Shown: piece by piece, positions 58,759 to 64,000 of the stretch
How positions within the stretch are numbered: position 1 is the stretch's first letter
Layout of the letters: each line of letters opens with the position of its first letter
DNA from: Cranoglanis bouderius
Lineage: Eukaryota > Chordata > Actinopteri > Siluriformes > Cranoglanididae
DNA: 64,000 nt
Direction: 5' to 3'
Assembly: GCA_023630585.1 (NCBI GenBank)
Contig: CM042555.1
Coordinates: forward strand, 16,198,501-16,262,500
The notes under the pieces: generated by a model
What the model was told of the DNA's origin: nothing
The model's input: the letters and a program-made list of their open reading frames with translations, nothing else
Databases searched by the model: none
Made by a program: the position numbers and the translations under genes

Positions 58759-59691
58759 TATTTCTTATTTCTATCTTATCTACATTTTTGTTCATGTTTC
58801 TTTTTTCTTTTTTCCCTCACTGCCTTTGAAATTACTTTATTAGCCCAAGAAGTCCATAAAAAACATATAAGTTTATATATTGTTAACAAAGTCCTTATTT
58901 AAAAAACTTTAAAAAAGGATTGCCTTGCCATAAATAGGCTAACCAGCAATTAGAACAATAAAATAAATAAAACAAATAAATAAAATTAATCAAGCCCCTT
59001 CCATTAAGCATTATGTAATATGAGACAGAAGTTAGTCTATTTCACTTAACAAACAGGAGCTTCCTGGAACTTTTGTTTTAACTGTTTTTTAAAAATCCAT
59101 ACTCCAGTTTTAAGGATTTTTTATTTTAACTGCATTTTTTTTTAAAAACTTTTTTTTAAACATCTTCTTGAACTGCTCTCTTGTTGCCAACATCATTAAA
59201 AGTTCTGCCTGTGTAATATGCATTTTGTACCCCCTATAGTGTCAGAAATTAAGTTTGCAGACCAAAGAGAAAAAGCACCCAGCTGAAGAGACCAATATTT
59301 ATTAATATTATTCCCTTATATAAGTTTTGTTTCCAGAAAGAAGAGAGTGTGATCTCTTTCAAAGGTCACAGATTTGTGTTAAAGGGCACCTACATTATTA
59401 TTATTTATTTATTTATTTTCTTTTTGAAAGGGAAAGAAGGGCATTTTGAAAGCCACTGGCTTTTATAATCTACATGAGCAATTTAATTCAATTTCATTAT
59501 AAGTTTCATTATACACTTTTAAGAAAACCATTGCCACAAAGTAGTTTTACAGAAATCTGGATGTAGATTTAGATCTCATATGAACAAGCCAGAGGTGACA
59601 GTGCCAAGGAAAACTCCTTGAGACGACGTGAAGAAGAAACCTTGAGAGGAAGTGGAGCCTGTTCTCAAACTGGAGCCTGTTCTCTTCTGGC
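58759..59691. other. AT-rich intron stretch and a dispersed repeat tail
   Basis: 58759-59480 is AT-rich with T and A runs and no gene. 59490-59708 matches a common fish repeat by motif (GTTTTACAGAAATCTGGAT, AAGCCAGAGGTGACAGTG, CCAAGGAAAACTCC, GAAACCTTGAGAGGAAG) and continues past the LINE insertion at 60598. Confidence 0.55.
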
Positions 59692-59708
59692 TGACACCAG
59701 ATAATGGT

Positions 59709-60580
59709 CATAATAATAATAATAATACGTTTTATTTATATAGCGCCTTTCCACAAGCTCATGGACACTTTACACTTCATATACATTTAACAGGACAAAG
59801 TACATTAATATACATTTCAACAGAAATTTTTGTTTAGTCTCAATTACAAAACAGAAAATAAGACATCACTCAGTACTAGTCAAATAATGCGATGAGAAAA
59901 TGTGTGTTTTAAGCTGAGTTTTAAAGATAGAAATAGAATAGATGTCACGGAGGCTCTGAGGTAGAGAGTTCCACAGTTTAGGTGCAACTACACTGAAGGA
60001 TCTCCCATCAAAAGTGGATAGGCGAAATCTAGGGACAGACAGTAATTTGGAATGAGAAGAAGGAAGAGTGCGTACTGGTGTGTATGGATGTAGCAGATCG
60101 CATATATAACAAGGTGCCAGATCATTGAGAGCTTTGTATGTCAGGAGAAGAATTTTAAACTTAATACGGCATGAGACAGGTAGCCAGTGAAGACTAAACA
60201 AGATGGGAGTAATGTGTGCAGAACGCTTGGTGTTAGTGGTCTAGCTGCAGAGTTTTGGATGTATTGTAACTGGGCAATAGTTTTAGCTGCCAGGCCAGTA
60301 AAGAGTAAGTTACAGTAGTCAAGACATGATGATATGAAAGCATGAACTAGTGATTCTGCATCCTTTAAACTGAGAATGGGGTGGAGTCTTGCAATGTGAC
60401 GCAGATGAAAGAAAGCAGTTTTAGTGATGGCTTCAAAAGTAAGAGATGGATCGAAAGTAATTCCCAGATTCTTAATGGTTTTAGAGGGTTTGGTCAGATT
60501 TCCATCAACATTGATACAAATGTCAATATTTCTCATGAGTGATTGTGGCCCAGTAATCATGATCTCAGTTTTCATGATCG
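59709..60580 (-). mobile_element. 5'-truncated LINE with perfect 17-bp TSD
   Basis: TGACACCAGATAATGGT occurs at 59692-59708 and 60581-60597. The minus strand encodes the end of a non-LTR reverse transcriptase: KTEIMITGP, KTIKNLGITFDPSLTF, SCLDYCNLLFTGL, FSLHWLPVSCRIKFKILLLT, YKALNDLAPCYICDLL and SLPQSLRDIYSISIFKTQLK, with frameshifts near 60150 and 60250. Its 3' end, read on +, is the (ATA)n tail at 59711-59727 next to TTTATTTATATAGCGCC. L2/Rex-like clade by motif recollection. 872 bp. Confidence 0.88.
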
Positions 60581-60785
60581 TGACACCAGATAATGGTATT
60601 ATAAATCATTATACTATACAGGAGTAGCATGGTAAAGACAAACAATACTAAGTGTGTTGAAAGCATGATCAGCTTCAATGTTACATGCAAAATCATTCGA
60701 TCTGTGTCTTGTGCTTAATAAAAAGGGGGGGGGGGAGTCTAACAAGTGTTTAAATAATGATAGAAAACAGTACTGCACGCAATCA

Positions 60786-61829
60786 CAGTCCCCTCCAAAA
60801 CTATTGGAACAGCAAGGCAAACTTATTATTTATTTATTTTTCTTTCTTTTTTTTTTGCTGTAGAATGAAGACATTTAGGTTTGAGATCAAATGATGAATA
60901 TGATAAGAGAGTTTAGAATTCCAGCTTTTATTTCGTGGTATTTATATGTAGATGTGTTAAACGACATAGAACATAGCACATTTTGCCTTCAATTTCACCT
61001 GTGAAGACTTTTTTCTTAAAAAGGATAATACAATATGAAGATCAGAGAGCTGTCTAATAGAGAAAAGCAAGTCATTTTGAAGATGAGAAAAGAGGGAAAA
61101 TCAACCTGAGGCACTGCACAAACATTGGACATAGCCAATACAACGATTTGGAAATGTCCTGGAAAAAAAAAAAAGAAAGAAAGAAACCACTGGCGTACTG
61201 AGCAACAAACACTGAATGGGTTGGCTAAGGAAAATAACAGCTGATGGCAGAATCATTGTGAGAGCTGTGAAAACCCCCCAAAAAACAATCACCACAACCT
61301 CCACAGTGCAGGGGTGAAGGTATCACAATCCACTGTTTGAAGAAGACTTAGAGAGCAGAAATATAGAGGCCATACCACAAGATGCAAACCACTCATCAGC
61401 AGTAAGAATCAGAAAGCCAGATTGGAATTTGCAAAGAGGAAACTGAAGGGAGAAACCCCCCCGGATCAAACAACAACTGAAAGAGGTAAAAGCCTGGAAA
61501 AGCATCACAAAGAAGAAATCAACAATTTGGTGATGTTAGTGGGTTACAGGCTTGATGCAATTATTGCAAGCAAGGGATATGCAACCAAATATTAAGTGTT
61601 ATTTACTGTAATTTACTTCAAGGCTTATCTGCTTCTATACTTTTGCTCGCCTAAAAATTGGGTGGTCTGTTTTATGTTGTTTAACACATCTAGATGTAAA
61701 TACCAGGAAATAAAGGCTAAAATCCTAAACTCTCATCTCATATCCATAATTTGACCTCAAACCCAAGTCTTGATGTATAGCATAAACAAATGAATTGGCC
61801 TTGCTGTTCCAGTAGTTTTGGACAGGACT
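60786..61829 (+). mobile_element. Tc1-like element I, internally deleted copy 2
   Basis: CAGTCCCCTCCAAAACTATT at the left; the right end ...AGTAGTTTTGGACAGGACT has lost its last G. Same family as 43664-44739. The + strand retains MKIRELSNREKQVILKMRKEG near 61035, ANTTIWK, and the C-terminal LQA.CNYCKQGICNQ frames. The catalytic domain is missing, and its deletion endpoints differ from the other copy. Confidence 0.83.
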
Positions 61830-63265
61830 ATATATTATGGTGAAATGAAACAGCTGAGGAAGCTTCTGTTGTGTATTGCATTCTAGCCAAAAACAGAGGC
61901 CTATGTGTTTTTACATTATAACTAGTTTTTGTTGTTAGGTAAGGAAAGGACCCATTGACCATAAAAATCTGCATCTGTGAATTTTCATAATTTATGTAGT
62001 CCATTTTTTATCCCTAATATAAGAATGTTTGATTGCACAGGACCCATACCCAGATTTGTACTCTGTATAATAATGTTTGTGTGTAAAGACCTAGATCTGT
62101 CCATCCCTATCATAGTGATGCTATTCCTGCAGGTATATGTGTGTGGACATTCTGCACTATTTCAGCTTCAGAGAACATATGACTACTGTCCACACTGAGC
62201 TGATGAACACCTGAGTCTGTGCAGCGTCCTGTGAATCCCCTCTCCTCTGTCCATATTTCAACCTTATGTGTTCAGAGCCAAATATATTTGGAATAATCAT
62301 TAGGAAAAGTTTATGGTGAATGGGTTGAATAGAGAGTTGTTTTATTTCAACATAAATTATGGAGACAACACCATACATTTAACTTGTTAGAGGTATAATT
62401 ATTTACTCATGTGATATAAAATTATTTCGTTTATTAGGCCACAGTATTAGTATTATTAATCACAAAAGCTTTGTGCCATTGGCTGCTGGTTACTATATTG
62501 TAAATTATGTGAATGTGGTGCAATGGTAATGGTTAGAGAAGGGACTCTCATGGAATTTGATGCTTATTTGCTCCATCACCCAGATGCCCCCACAACCCTG
62601 TAAATGCTAGGTAGTGTTTGTAACTCAATTCACTCCTTCTCATCTCTGACAATACAGTGTACATTGTACTGGGCAGAACCATGGAGTAGTAGGATTATGA
62701 AGAGATGACAGGACACACAGAGATGGCTTAAATGCAATTACTATTCATGAACCCCTCCATCATAAATATGCCTAATGTGTGCTCTGACACTACTGTCAGA
62801 GCTGTTGTTATAGAGAACCTTCTGACCACTCAGAATTCAGCATTCAACAGTGCTGTGGTACAATTCATTATAATAAATGCAAAACTTGAAGATGCATTTA
62901 CTATTAAAGTAGATGTACTGTATATTATCAGTACTCATGTTTTGCTTGTTTGCATGTGTTGATATCAGAAGTTTTTCCCAGTGTGCACATGGAATGTGTT
63001 TTTTTTTATTGTCTGAATGTAGCCACAAGTACAAAGCAGCAGATCTCTGTACAAGTAGCGTTGTCTCTGTTATGCCTGTATGTGATTTATCAGCCATGTA
63101 GCTGGCTTATTAAAAGCATGTTGCAGCAGTTCAGTATTGGGGCACAATAAATGATTTCAGTTATCAGTCTGCAACAGGAGAATGTGCTGTTAATGATGCA
63201 CCACTTTTCAGTGCAACAAGCCGATACAGTCATATGAGGGAAGTGGAGCATGAAAGCTGTCACCA

Positions 63266-63314
<49 letters not shown>

Positions 63315-63399
63315 GTTTGTGCATGTGGGTGTGTGTGTTTAAACAGTGCAGTTTGCTACTTATGTTAAAAATTATACTTCGGTGAGAACAACAGATGGT

Positions 63400-63448
<49 letters not shown>

Positions 63449-63639
63449 AATTCACTATTAATATGTGTAATCTGTTATGGAACATGCATATGGATATGAA
63501 TATTACCCCATCCTCCCCCCATCACTTTATTATTGATTCAAATTCAATTTTAAAGAACAACTCCAGCAAACTTAATAAAAGAAATAAAATGTAAAATATA
63601 ATTTCAAAATGCTAATGCTTTATTATATAATTTATCCAT
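61830..63639. other. Intron stretch, no gene seen
   Basis: 62745-62875 is a short copy of the dispersed family (CTACTGTCAGAGCTGTTGTT, ACCTTCTGACCACT, CATTCAACAGTGCTGTGG). (GT)n at 63270-63312 and (GA)n at 63403-63444. Confidence 0.6.
63270..63444. repeat. (GT)n and (GA)n microsatellites
   Basis: GT run at 63270-63312 and GA run at 63403-63444, with non-repetitive sequence between. Confidence 0.94.
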
Positions 63640-64000
63640 CCACCCAGCCATCCATTCATTCATCCATCCATCCATCCATTTTCTTCTGCTTATTTGGATT
63701 CGGACATGGGGGCAGTAGTCTAAACAGAGATGCCCAGACCTCCCTCTTCGTACCCAGCTCCTCCACTGTGATACCCAGGCCAGATGAGAGATCTAATCTC
63801 TCCATCTACTACTTAGTCTACTTTTGATGCAGAGAAGCAGCAACTCTACTTTGAGCTCCCATGAATGTCCGAGCTCTTCACCCTATCTCTTAGGCTGAGC
63901 CCAGCCACCCTGCAAAGGAAATGGATTTCCACCACTTGTATCTGCAACCTCATACTTTTGGTTACTACCCAAAGCTCGTGACCATAGATAAAGTTTGGGA
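63640..64000 (-). mobile_element. LINE ORF2 C-terminal fragment, cut by the window edge
   Basis: Minus strand from 64000: LYLWSRALG/YGHELWVVTK-type frames, MRLQIQVVEIHFLCRVAGLS, LRDRVKSSDIHGS, then stops. Further 3' are WRD-ISHLAWVSQ and REVWASLFRLLP-like remnants, then a simple ATGG/GGAT tail (read on + as CATCCATCCATCC, 63650-63680). This is the end of a non-LTR retrotransposon polyprotein; the clade is uncertain. The 5' part lies beyond the window. Confidence 0.75.

Noticed and set aside
1..64000. CRISPR array
   Set aside because: No set of regularly spaced direct repeats with unique spacers; the tandem repeats are microsatellites or transposon-internal.
18152..64000. Further receptor exons (third Ig, transmembrane, TIR)
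   Set aside because: Searched the open frames for the Ig3 and TIR hallmark motifs and found none; short frames lacked matching splice phases.

Overview
The window is nuclear DNA from a bony (teleost) fish. It holds many Tc1-like (DD34E) DNA transposons, an L1-type LINE, 5'-truncated LINEs with simple-sequence tails, tRNA-derived SINEs, piggyBac-like and hAT-like elements, and many long (CA)n, (GA)n and (ATT)n microsatellites. There are no bacterial-style operons, RNA genes or CRISPR arrays. Lineage below teleost (a catfish-like otophysan is possible) cannot be settled from the sequence.

The only host gene seen is on the + strand at 17223-18151: two exons joined by a 588-bp intron, encoding most of the second Ig-like domain of an IL1RAPL-family synaptic adhesion receptor, best matching IL1RAPL1. 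Splice sites and phases fit (exon A starts after two bases of a split Arg codon, phase 0 between A and B, exon B ends after the first base of a codon). No exon for the first or third Ig domain, the membrane segment or the TIR domain was found, so at least 17.2 kb upstream and 45.8 kb downstream read as intron.

Layout: 1-2160, microsatellites and a Gypsy-like LTR relic. 2160-10040, a five-level nest on an L1-like LINE (minus strand): the LINE was hit by a Tc1-like element (starts 2552), which was hit at a TTAA by a piggyBac-like non-autonomous element (3037-7214), which was hit by a short LTR retrotransposon (3188-6169, perfect 5-bp target duplication), whose 5' LTR was hit at its putative TATA box by another Tc1-like element (4603-6059). 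10040-17222, intron with a 33-bp-arm hairpin and a Tc1-like copy. 18152-40010, intron with Tc1 relics, an LTR relic, SINEs and microsatellites. 40011-51639, Tc1-like copies plus a non-coding dispersed family with hairpin termini. 51640-52453, hAT-like MITE with 8-bp TSD. 54003-55509, a sister copy of the nested Tc1 with only one nonsense codon. 56037-58756, two different Tc1-like elements side by side. 59709-60580, 5'-truncated LINE with perfect 17-bp TSD. 60786-61829, internally deleted Tc1-like copy. 63640-64000, 3' end of another LINE running off the edge.

No new biochemical system is evident. The main interest is the insertion history: five superimposed insertions that can be ordered by reading their junctions, and an unclassified hairpin-bearing repeat family.
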